From NCBI RefSeq assembly GCF_023073355.1, contig NZ_JADPJI010000002.1, forward strand, positions 1,054,001-1,118,000: a DNA stretch of 64,000 nt, written 5' to 3'. The notes under the pieces are model-generated. The model saw nothing but the letters and a program-made list of their open reading frames with translations. It was not told the origin of the DNA and did no database searches. Position numbers and translations under genes: made by a program. Below, piece after piece: positions 45,144-54,670 of the stretch; position 1 is the stretch's first letter, and the number at the start of each line of letters is the position of its first letter. The DNA comes from Bradyrhizobium sp. 199 (GTDB taxonomy: Bacteria; Pseudomonadota; Alphaproteobacteria; Rhizobiales; Xanthobacteraceae).

Positions 45144-46310
45144 ATGGATTTCGCGCTCACCGATCAGCAGGAAACCATTCGCGACGCGATCGCCAAGATC
45201 TGCGAACGCTTTCCCGACGCCTACTGGCTGAAGAAGGACCACGAGGGCGGTTTCCCGCACGATTTCCACAAGGCACTGGCCGACGCCGGCTGGCTCGGCA
45301 TCTGCGTGCCGGAAGCCTATGGCGGCTCGGGGCTTGGCATCACGGAAGCTGCGATCATGATGCGCACCATTGCGGAATCGGGTGCCGGCATGTCCGGTGC
45401 GTCCGCGGTGCACATCAACGTGTTCGGTCTCAACCCGGTCGTGGTGTTCGGCACCGAGGAGCAGCGCAAGCGCATGCTGCCGCCGATGGTCGAGGGCCGC
45501 GAGAAGGCGTGCTTCGCTGTCACTGAGCCCAACACGGGCCTCAACACCACGCAGCTGAAGACCCGCGCGGTCGCCAAGAACGACCGCTACATCGTCAACG
45601 GCCAGAAGGTGTGGATATCGACCGCGCAGGTCGCGCACAAGATCCTGCTGCTGGCGCGCACCACGCCGCTGGAAGAGGTGCGCTCGCCGACCCACGGCCT
45701 CAGCCTGTTCTACACCGATTTCGACCGCAACAAGATCAAGGTCCACGAGATCGAGAAGATGGGCCGCAAGATCGTGGATTCCAACGAGCTGTTCTTCGAG
45801 GACTTTGAAATTCCGATGCAGGACCGGATCGGCGAGGAAGGCAAAGGCTTCCAGTACATTCTCGAGGGCATGAACCCGGAGCGTATCCTGATCGCGGCGG
45901 AGGCGGTCGGCCTTGGCAAGCTCGCGCTGGCGCGAGCCACCGAATATGCCAAGACGCGGGTGGTGTTCAACCGTCCGATCGGCAAGAACCAGGGCATTCA
46001 GCATCCGCTCGCGGTGAACTGGGTCGAGCTCGAGGCGGCCTGGCTGATGGTGATGTCGGCGGCCTGGCAATACGACAAGGGCATGCCGTGCGGTGCCGCA
46101 GCCAATGCCGCGAAATATCTCGCGGGCGAAGCGGGCTTTTCGGCTTGCGAGCAGGCCGTGATGACCCATGGTGGCTTCGGCTACGCCAAGGAATTCCACG
46201 TCGAGAGATATCTGCGCGAGGTGCTGATCCCGCGCATTGCGCCGGTCAGCCCGCAGCTCGCGCTCAGCTTCATCGCCGAAAAGGTGCTTGGGCTGGCAAA
46301 GTCCTACTGA
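45144..46310 (+). CDS. acyl-CoA dehydrogenase
   Basis: A 388-residue FAD-dependent dehydrogenase of normal length. GAGGAG precedes the ATG. Landmarks: DFALTDQQETIRDAIAKI, ACFAVTEPNTGLNTTQLKT, GQKVWISTAQVAH in the flavin region, MNPERILIAAEAVGLG and ACEQAVMTHGGFGYAKEFHVERYLRE. The catalytic glutamate could not be located with certainty. It is divergent from the MaoC/lyase pair and convergent with the acyl-CoA ligase, so the four genes probably serve one catabolic route. Confidence 0.92.
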   Translation: MDFALTDQQETIRDAIAKICERFPDAYWLKKDHEGGFPHDFHKALADAGWLGICVPEAYGGSGLGITEAAIMMRTIAESGAGMSGASAVHINVFGLNPVVVFGTEEQRKRMLPPMVEGREKACFAVTEPNTGLNTTQLKTRAVAKNDRYIVNGQKVWISTAQVAHKILLLARTTPLEEVRSPTHGLSLFYTDFDRNKIKVHEIEKMGRKIVDSNELFFEDFEIPMQDRIGEEGKGFQYILEGMNPERILIAAEAVGLGKLALARATEYAKTRVVFNRPIGKNQGIQHPLAVNWVELEAAWLMVMSAAWQYDKGMPCGAAANAAKYLAGEAGFSACEQAVMTHGGFGYAKEFHVERYLREVLIPRIAPVSPQLALSFIAEKVLGLAKSY

Positions 46311-46342
46311 GCGACCCTTCGGGCGCAGCCGGACAGGCTCGG

Positions 46343-47917
46343 CTATTCCGCGGCGATCCGCTCCATCGCCATGGCGCGAAGCCGGGCACGCTGGATCTTC
46401 ACGCCGTTGGCGCTGTCGGTAACAGGGAAGGCATCCACGACATAGATTCGCGCCGGTACCTTGTAGCCGGCGAGCCGGTCGCGCAGGTGCGCGATCAGCG
46501 TCTCCGGTATCGGCGGCTCGTTTGCGGGGATCACGAACGCGGCGCAGCGTGCCTGACCCTTCAGATCGACCGCGACCACCTGGGCGTCGGTCACGCCGCG
46601 GCAAGATTTTAGCTCGTCCTCGATTTCGCCGGGCGCGACAAGGAAACCGCCGAGCCGCATGGCGTCGCCCGCGCGGGTCTCGTAGACGAAAGAACCGTCG
46701 CCGCGCAGCCGGCCGATATCGCCGGTGCGGAAGAACCCGTCGGCCGTGATTGCATCGTGCGTCGCATCCTGGTTGTTGAAATAGCCGAGGAAGCGCGACG
46801 GCGCGCTGATCTCGATCTCGCCGGAGACGCCGAACGGCGCAAGCTCGCCGGTTTCGGCGTCGCGCACGCGCACTCTTGCGTCAGGTGACATCGGCCAGCC
46901 GCCGCCCTCGATGCGATCGGCGAAGGCATCGCCGGGGCGGGCGATCGAGAACAGGGCCTGGACCTCGCTCGAACCGTAGAGGCCGAACAACGGCAGGCCG
47001 CGCGCCTCGGCCTCCGCGGCAAGTTCGCGCCAGCCGGGCTGGAACGCGGCGAAGCCGCAGACTTCCAGATGCAGGAACGGGCGTCGCGCATCGGTGATGG
47101 CGAGGATGCGGCGGAACATCTCGTCGGAGCCGAAGGTGTGCGTGATCCCCTGCTCGCTCAGGATTGTCAGCGCGGGCGCCGCCTCGAAGGCGTCGAGCAC
47201 GTGGACGGTCGCGCCCGCCGCGACGAAGCCGAGCAGGCTGGTCATGCCAAAGGTGCCGCAGAACGGCAGCATGGCCAGCAGCGAGTGGCGCTGCGGATCA
47301 AGCTGGAGCGCTGCGGCGACGCAAGCGGCGTGCGTGGCCAGCGTGCGCTGCGAGTGCGCGACGAGCTTCGGCCCCTTGGTGGTGCCTGATGTCGTGTAGA
47401 GCAGGACCGGCAGGTCGATGTCGTCCTGAGCCGGGGGCGCGGGGGGATAAGTCCTATCGAAGGCGTCGAAGCGCACGCAGGGCCAGTGCGCCGGGATCGC
47501 ATCTGCGCCGATCACGGCGAGCTGTTGCAGCGCGGGTACTTCGTGCTTGGTAACGTCGGCGAGGATCGCGGCAAAATCGATCGAGCGGAATGCGGCTTCG
47601 ACCACCATCAGCTTGGCGCCGGACAAGCGAAGCAGATGCGCGACGTCCCCGCTGCGGTAGCGCGTATTGACGGCGGCGACGACGGCGCCAAGGCGGGCGG
47701 CGGCGAACAGCAGCGCAATCCATTCGATCCGGTTGACCAGCCAGACCGCGACCACGTCGCCCTTGCCGATGCCTTGCGCCGCGAGCCAGGCCGCGGTCTG
47801 CTCGATCCTCCGGGAGAACTCAGCGCGCGAGACCGGCATGTCTGCGAACACGAAGGCCGGATGGGGCGTGGCCTCTGTCCGGATCAACGATTGCAGCGAA
47901 AATGCATTGGCACTCAT
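46343..47917 (-). CDS. AMP-dependent acyl-CoA synthetase
   Basis: A 524-residue adenylate-forming ligase. The start at 47917 gives the usual N-terminus; a TTG nine codons earlier is the alternative. Motifs are YTTSGTTKGPKLVAHS (phosphate loop), LFGLYGSSEVQALF, FRTGDIGRLRGDGSFVYETRAGDAMRLGGF and the C-terminal lysine in ANGVKIQRARLR. It would activate an acid to its CoA ester for the neighbouring dehydrogenase, hydratase and lyase. The acid is not identified. Confidence 0.9.
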   Translation of the reverse strand: MSANAFSLQSLIRTEATPHPAFVFADMPVSRAEFSRRIEQTAAWLAAQGIGKGDVVAVWLVNRIEWIALLFAAARLGAVVAAVNTRYRSGDVAHLLRLSGAKLMVVEAAFRSIDFAAILADVTKHEVPALQQLAVIGADAIPAHWPCVRFDAFDRTYPPAPPAQDDIDLPVLLYTTSGTTKGPKLVAHSQRTLATHAACVAAALQLDPQRHSLLAMLPFCGTFGMTSLLGFVAAGATVHVLDAFEAAPALTILSEQGITHTFGSDEMFRRILAITDARRPFLHLEVCGFAAFQPGWRELAAEAEARGLPLFGLYGSSEVQALFSIARPGDAFADRIEGGGWPMSPDARVRVRDAETGELAPFGVSGEIEISAPSRFLGYFNNQDATHDAITADGFFRTGDIGRLRGDGSFVYETRAGDAMRLGGFLVAPGEIEDELKSCRGVTDAQVVAVDLKGQARCAAFVIPANEPPIPETLIAHLRDRLAGYKVPARIYVVDAFPVTDSANGVKIQRARLRAMAMERIAAE

Positions 47918-47950
47918 GGCGACCGGAGTAACCTGATCGCGCAAACCTGT

Positions 47951-48586
47951 CTACTTGGTGCCGAACATCCGGTCGCCGGCGTCGCCGAGGCCCGGCACGA
48001 TGTAGCCGTGGTCGTTGAGCCGCTCGTCGATCGCGGCGGTCCAGATCGGCACATCAGGATGTTCGCTCTGGAACTGCGCAATGCCCTCGGGCGCGGCCAA
48101 AAGGCAGACGAAGCGGATATCGCGGGCGCCTCGGGCCTTGAGCAGGGAGGCGCCGGCGCAGGCCGAGTTGCCGGTCGCCAGCATCGGGTCCATCAGGATC
48201 ACGGTGCGATCGGACAGGTCCTGCGGTGCCTTGAAGTAATATTCCACGGCCTGCAACGTCTCGGGGTCGCGGTAGAGCCCGATATGGGCGATGCGCGCCG
48301 AGGGCATCAGCGCCAGCATGCCGTCGAGGAAACCGACGCCTGCGCGCAGGATCGGCGCCAGCGTGAGCTTCTTGCCGGCGATCTTCGGCGCCTGCATCGC
48401 CGCGATCGGGGTCTCGATTCCGACGAGCTCCAGCGGCAGGTCGCGCGTCACCTCGTAGCCGAGCAGCATCCCGATCTCGTTCAGGATCTCGCGAAAGCTC
48501 TTGGTCGAGCGGTCCTTCTCCCGCATCAGGGAGAGCTTGTGCTGGACCAGGGGGTGGGCGACGACGTTGACGTTGCTGCTGCTCAT
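47951..48586 (-). CDS. upp: uracil phosphoribosyltransferase
   Basis: A 211-residue pyrimidine-salvage enzyme that makes UMP from uracil and PRPP. The N-terminus [31 protein letters not shown], the PAAMQ-like [14 protein letters not shown], the PRPP loop [14 protein letters not shown] and the C-terminal [15 protein letters not shown] are diagnostic. It is 33 bases downstream of no other gene on its strand and stands alone. Confidence 0.97.
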   Translation of the reverse strand: MSSSNVNVVAHPLVQHKLSLMREKDRSTKSFREILNEIGMLLGYEVTRDLPLELVGIETPIAAMQAPKIAGKKLTLAPILRAGVGFLDGMLALMPSARIAHIGLYRDPETLQAVEYYFKAPQDLSDRTVILMDPMLATGNSACAGASLLKARGARDIRFVCLLAAPEGIAQFQSEHPDVPIWTAAIDERLNDHGYIVPGLGDAGDRMFGTK

Positions 48587-48656
48587 GAAACCGCTCTACA
48601 CGGTTCCCTGGAATTGCGCCAGATCGGCCGGGTGGTTTCCGCGGGGACAGGTGACG

Positions 48657-48896
48657 TCACCCGGGCATTGCCACCGCGCTGCGGGTCCGGTGCTCGCCGC
48701 ATAGGCAGGCAGCCACGGTCAATTCACGGTCGATCGCCCTACGCATCGCGTCCATCGCGGGCTGACGCAGGCGCTTCTGCGCGGTCGCATGTGACGGCTT
48801 GTGGACGGAGCGTAGCGCGGCGACGGTCTCCACAAGGGCGCCCTTGGTGGCTGTTCCACGCCATATGTCAGCGTCGGCATTTCTGGAATCCTTATG
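48657..48896 (-). pseudogene. coding-like open frame without start codon, possible gene remnant
   Basis: In the 320-base gap upstream of upp, one minus-strand frame is open for 79 codons and shows strong third-position GC and a plausible globular pattern (IWRGTATKGALVETVAALRS, then RLRQPAMDAMRRAIDRELTVAA). The only ATGs are internal and no ribosome site is seen. It may be the decayed end of a gene or a small gene with a rare start. No family was recognised. Confidence 0.25.
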
Positions 48897-48906
48897 TCAG
48901 GCCGTT

Positions 48907-49383
48907 CTAGCGGAAATTGTCGCAAGCAAGCGGCTCGTAAGGCAGGTCCAGCATGGGGTGGGCCGAAGGAACGCTCGGCCGCGTCGCGTCCGCAGCTAAT
49001 TCCCGGACCTCAACGAAGGCGGACAGCAGAGCCAGCACGAGGTCGGCGTGGCGCGCCTCGACCGTGGCGTCGAGCCAGTCCGGCAACTCGCGCTCGCGCG
49101 ACAGCGCACAATGCCACTCGCCCTCGTCATAGGCGATGCGGCGCACCTGCCACATCGGCAGTTCGAGCGCCATCAGCGCCAGCGCCGCATCGGTCCAGGC
49201 TTCAGCGTCGATCAGGCGGATGACACGCGCCGTACGTTCGCTTTGGCCGAGCGAACGAAGGCACCGGCAGGCGTTGTCTATGATGTCTGACGTCAACGGA
49301 CGCGTCATCGCCGGTGCCGCGCGAAGCTGCCGGCCGAGGGAAGGTGGATCAAGGCGTCGGAGAGCGGCGGTCATGTCAGGCAT
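48907..49383 (-). CDS. hypothetical protein
   Basis: A 158-residue soluble, largely helical protein that I do not recognise. The middle (CRCLRSLGQSERTARVIRLIDAEAWTDAALALMALELPMWQVRRIAYDEGEWHC region) has good coding composition, and the end DLPYEPLACDNFR is distinctive. The start could be at 49383 or at the ATG 25 codons later (near 49308), since neither has a strong ribosome site. It is divergent from the kdp operon and lies beside an unusual inverted repeat. Confidence 0.7.
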   Translation of the reverse strand: MPDMTAALRRLDPPSLGRQLRAAPAMTRPLTSDIIDNACRCLRSLGQSERTARVIRLIDAEAWTDAALALMALELPMWQVRRIAYDEGEWHCALSRERELPDWLDATVEARHADLVLALLSAFVEVRELAADATRPSVPSAHPMLDLPYEPLACDNFR

Positions 49384-49434
49384 CCTGGAGAGGGCGTCGG
49401 TCCGTCGGCCGGCAGCGCCAGGATGGGCCTCGAT

Positions 49435-49598
49435 GGCATTTGAAAACGAGATGGGGGTCGGGCGAGAGATATAGGGATTTCATAAGTGGAGGGTGAGGAG
49501 AGGGTGGGGGCTATTCAGGGCGAGCACCACGCGCCTTTATGAGATTCCTATAACGTCGCCATAGGCCCCATCTCGAAAACCTATGCCAGCGCTGGCAT
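49435..49598. repeat. long imperfect inverted repeat ending in a perfect 16-bp palindrome, upstream of kdp
   Basis: The arm 49435-49486 and the arm 49535-49587 are imperfect reverse complements; shared blocks are GGCAT, CGAGATGGGG, GGCGA and TATAGG-AT-TCATAA. The right end carries the perfect palindrome ATGCCAGCGCTGGCAT (49583-49598). The element fills the divergent gap between the hypothetical gene and the kdp operon. It could be a folded regulatory leader, a two-fold protein-binding site, or a decayed miniature mobile element. Confidence 0.65.
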
Positions 49599-49718
49599 TT
49601 CAGCACGGTCAAGAGTCCCTGCTGTCGTCCGTGGACATGCGTTCCGTGTCGTTCGCGAGCCGCGGGGTCACCAGAGAATGTTGCGCCGGACGTTGGCGAC
49701 GCAACGAGGAGCAATCCG

Positions 49719-49802
49719 ATGATGGACATTCTGATGCTGGCGCTGGGTTTCGGCTTCTTTGCGCTCGTGATCGGCTACACCTACGCCTGCGAGCGGCTTT
49801 GA
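49719..49802 (+). CDS. 27-residue membrane micropeptide preceding kdpF
   Basis: A one-helix peptide ([20 protein letters not shown] core, then YACERL) with GAGGA eight bases before the first of two ATGs. It ends 11 bases before kdpF. Peptides of this type precede kdp genes in related bacteria, as I recall; the function is not known, but a role as a small accessory of the Kdp complex is plausible. Confidence 0.65.
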   Translation: MMDILMLALGFGFFALVIGYTYACERL

Positions 49803-49813
49803 GGACGCGGACC

Positions 49814-49903
49814 ATGATCTTCGATTATGCGCTCGCCGGCGCCGTCTCGTTCGGCCTGCTGGCCTATCTCACCTACGCGTTGCTGCGGCCCGAGCGGTTC
49901 TGA
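49814..49903 (+). CDS. kdpF: KdpF, small subunit of the potassium-transporting ATPase
   Basis: A 29-residue single-helix peptide ([20 protein letters not shown], ending RPERF), which is the standard KdpF pattern. It stabilises the KdpABC complex in the inner membrane. It lies between two further micro-ORFs and upstream of kdpA. Confidence 0.88.
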   Translation: MIFDYALAGAVSFGLLAYLTYALLRPERF

Positions 49904-49906
49904 CCC

Positions 49907-50011
49907 GTGCTGCTGCTTTTCGAATTGCTGCTCGCGGACGCCGTGCTCGTCGCCGGCCTGCTGACGGTGCTCCTGCCGCTCCTGCGCCGGACACCAAGCT
50001 TGAAGGGTTGA
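49907..50011 (+). CDS. 34-residue hydrophobic micro-ORF between kdpF and kdpA
   Basis: A GTG-started frame three bases after the kdpF stop encodes a leucine-rich helix ([20 protein letters not shown]) and a basic tail (RRTPSLKG). It ends five bases before the kdpA ATG. The tight packing and composition support translation, but the absence of a ribosome site means it may be coupled to kdpF or be a spacer. Confidence 0.4.
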   Translation: MLLLFELLLADAVLVAGLLTVLLPLLRRTPSLKG

Positions 50012-50016
50012 TTTCC

Positions 50017-51720
50017 ATGACCATGGTCGGTTGGCTCCAGATCATTCTGTTCTGCGTCATCATCGTCGCACTCACAAAACCGCTCGGCTGGTATATGACG
50101 CGGGTGTTTGGTGGCGAGCGCACGATCCTGTCGTCCGCGCTGCGGCCGATAGAGGCCGGCATCTACTGGATTTCCGGCGTCGACGAGAAGCGCGAGCAGC
50201 ATTGGCTGACTTACACGGTCGCCATGCTGCTGTTCCATGTCGGCGGATTCCTCGTCATCTACGGCGTGATGCGGCTCCAGGCCATGCTGCCGTTCAATCC
50301 GGCGGGGCAGCCCGCGGTGGCCGAGGATCTCTCCTTCAACACCGCGGTCTCCTTCATCACCAACACCAACTGGCAGAACTACGGCGGCGAAAGCACACTG
50401 TCCTACCTGACCCAGATGGTCGGCCTGACGCATCAGAACTTCCTGTCGGCGGCAACTGGCATCGCGCTGGCGGTGGCCCTGATCCGCGGCTTCTCGCGCG
50501 CCTCGACGCGCACCGTGGGCAATTTCTGGGTCGACGTCACCCGCTGCACGCTCTACGTCCTGCTACCGATCTGCATCGTCTATACGCTGTTCCTGGTCTG
50601 GCAGGGCATGCCGCAGACGCTTGGCGACTATGTCGAGGCAACCACGCTCGAAGGCGCCAAGCAGACCATCGCGGTCGGCCCCGTCGCTTCCCAGGTGGCA
50701 ATCAAGATGCTCGGCACCAATGGCGGCGGCTTCTTCAACGCCAACGCCGCGCATCCCTTCGAGAACCCGACAGCGCTGTCGAACTTCGTGCAAATGCTCT
50801 CTATTTTCGCGCTTGGCGCCGCGCTCACTAACGTATTCGGTCGCATGGTCGGCAATCAGCGCCAGGGCTGGGCAATCTTGTCCGTGATGGGCGTGCTGTT
50901 CATCGCCGGCGTCGCTATCACCTATTGGGCGGAGGCGAATGGCACCTCGATGCTTCAGGCGTTGGGCCTGACCGGCGGCAACATGGAGGGCAAGGAGGTC
51001 CGCTTCGGTATCCTCGCATCCTCGCTGTTTGCCGTCGTCACCACCGCAGCTTCCTGCGGCGCCGTCAACGCCATGCATGACAGCTTCACCGCACTCGGCG
51101 GCATGATCCCGCTGATCAACATCGAGCTCGGCGAGATCATCGTCGGCGGCGTTGGCGCCGGCATGTACGGCATGCTGCTGTTCGTCATCCTCGCGATTTT
51201 CGTTGCGGGCCTCATGGTCGGCCGCACGCCGGAATATGTCGGCAAGAAGATCGAGGCGCGCGAGGTCAAGATGGCGATGCTGGCGGTCCTGGTTCTGCCG
51301 CTGATGATCCTCGGCTGGACCGCCGTCGGCGTGGTCTATCCGGCGGCTGTGGCCTCGATGGCGAATGCCGGGCCGCACGGCTTCACCGAAGTGCTCTACG
51401 CCTTCACTTCGGCCGCGGGCAACAACGGCTCAGCCTTCGCAGGCCTCACCGGCAACACCTTCTTCTACAATCTCACGCTGGCCTGCGCGATGTTCGTCGG
51501 CCGGTTCTTCATGATCATCCCGGCGATGGCGATCGCGGGATCGCTCGCGGAGAAGAAATCGGTCCCGCCGTCCATGGGCACGTTCCCGACCACCGGGGGC
51601 CTTTTCGTCGGCCTCGTCGTCGGCGTCATCCTGATCATGGGCGGCCTCACCTTCTTCCCGGCGCTGGCGCTCGGTCCGATCGTCGAGCATCTGGCGATGA
51701 ACGCCGGCAACCTGTTCTGA
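50017..51720 (+). CDS. kdpA: KdpA, potassium-translocating subunit
   Basis: A 567-residue membrane protein homologous to potassium channels, with about ten hydrophobic segments. ATG 50017 was chosen over a TTG at 50008. Selectivity-filter-like loops are seen, for example [41 protein letters not shown], and [20 protein letters not shown]. It binds and conducts potassium in the KdpFABC pump. Confidence 0.97.
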   Translation: MTMVGWLQIILFCVIIVALTKPLGWYMTRVFGGERTILSSALRPIEAGIYWISGVDEKREQHWLTYTVAMLLFHVGGFLVIYGVMRLQAMLPFNPAGQPAVAEDLSFNTAVSFITNTNWQNYGGESTLSYLTQMVGLTHQNFLSAATGIALAVALIRGFSRASTRTVGNFWVDVTRCTLYVLLPICIVYTLFLVWQGMPQTLGDYVEATTLEGAKQTIAVGPVASQVAIKMLGTNGGGFFNANAAHPFENPTALSNFVQMLSIFALGAALTNVFGRMVGNQRQGWAILSVMGVLFIAGVAITYWAEANGTSMLQALGLTGGNMEGKEVRFGILASSLFAVVTTAASCGAVNAMHDSFTALGGMIPLINIELGEIIVGGVGAGMYGMLLFVILAIFVAGLMVGRTPEYVGKKIEAREVKMAMLAVLVLPLMILGWTAVGVVYPAAVASMANAGPHGFTEVLYAFTSAAGNNGSAFAGLTGNTFFYNLTLACAMFVGRFFMIIPAMAIAGSLAEKKSVPPSMGTFPTTGGLFVGLVVGVILIMGGLTFFPALALGPIVEHLAMNAGNLF

Positions 51721-51738
51721 TTGTCTGGAGTGACCTCG

Positions 51739-53841
<2,103 letters not shown>

Positions 53842-53877
53842 AATGTCAATGCGAACGACAAGGCGATCCTGCCAGAC

Positions 53878-53980
53878 CCTCATTTTGAGGAGTGCGCGGA
53901 ACGCGCGTCTCGAAGGATGAAGGCCCGGCTGGTGGCCTCGCCCTTCGAGACGCCGCTCGGGCGCGGCTCCTCAGGTGAGG
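53878..53980. repeat. palindromic intergenic repeat, family C (copy 2)
   Basis: The arm CCTCATTTTGAGGAG...CGTCTCGAAGG pairs with CCTTCGAGACG...CTCCTCAGGTGAGG. It is the same type as the element at 42761-42898 but inserted between kdpB and kdpC, inside the operon. It may modulate kdpC translation or mRNA stability. Confidence 0.8.
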
Positions 53981-54024
53981 TTCTGGTTTCTTCGCTCGCA
54001 ATGACGAAATAAAGGAGACCCAAC

Positions 54025-54630
54025 ATGCTCAGAGAAATCCGCCCCGCCATCGTCCTTTTGCTGGTGCTCACCGCCATCACGGGCCTGGCCTATCCGCTCG
54101 CGATGACGGCCATTGCCGGCGCGCTGTTTCCTGCGCAGGCACAAGGCAGTCTGATCAAGAAGGACGGCAAGGTCGTCGGCTCAGCCCTGATCGGGCAGGA
54201 GTTCAGGGACGATAAGTACTTCCACGGCCGCCTGTCGGCGACGCTGGCTCCGGACCCGAACGATTCGACCAAGACGGTTTCGGCACCCTACAACGCCGCC
54301 AACTCGGGCGGCGCCAATCTCGGCCCAACCAGCAAGGCGCTAGCCGACCGGCTGAAGGCGGACGTGGACAAGCTCAGGGCTGAGAATCCGAACCAGCCGG
54401 TCCCGGTCGATCTGCTGACGACCTCGGCCAGCGGCCTCGATCCCGATATTTCGCCCGAAGCGGCGCAATTCCAGGTGCCGCGGGTGGCGAAGGCGCGGAA
54501 TCTGCCGGAGGATGCGGTCAAGCAGCTCGTTGCTGCCAACTCCGAAGGCCGCTTGGTCGGCTTGCTCGGCGAACCCCGGGTTAACGTATTGGCGCTGAAT
54601 CTCGCGCTTGACCAAGCGGCGGCGAAGTAG
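54025..54630 (+). CDS. kdpC: KdpC subunit
   Basis: A 201-residue protein with one N-terminal membrane helix ([20 protein letters not shown]). AAGGAG precedes the ATG. Characteristic segments are [22 protein letters not shown] and the C-terminal [20 protein letters not shown] with RVAKARNL. It raises the potassium affinity of the pump. The 183-base gap to kdpB is longer than usual because of the repeat. Confidence 0.97.
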   Translation: MLREIRPAIVLLLVLTAITGLAYPLAMTAIAGALFPAQAQGSLIKKDGKVVGSALIGQEFRDDKYFHGRLSATLAPDPNDSTKTVSAPYNAANSGGANLGPTSKALADRLKADVDKLRAENPNQPVPVDLLTTSASGLDPDISPEAAQFQVPRVAKARNLPEDAVKQLVAANSEGRLVGLLGEPRVNVLALNLALDQAAAK

Positions 54631-54670
54631 CGGTCTAGGCTCGCAGCGCACAGATGATTATATTGCAAAG

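Noticed and set aside
47486..48910. A 474-codon plus-strand open frame
   Set aside because: It is antisense to the acyl-CoA ligase and upp, both of which have diagnostic motifs.
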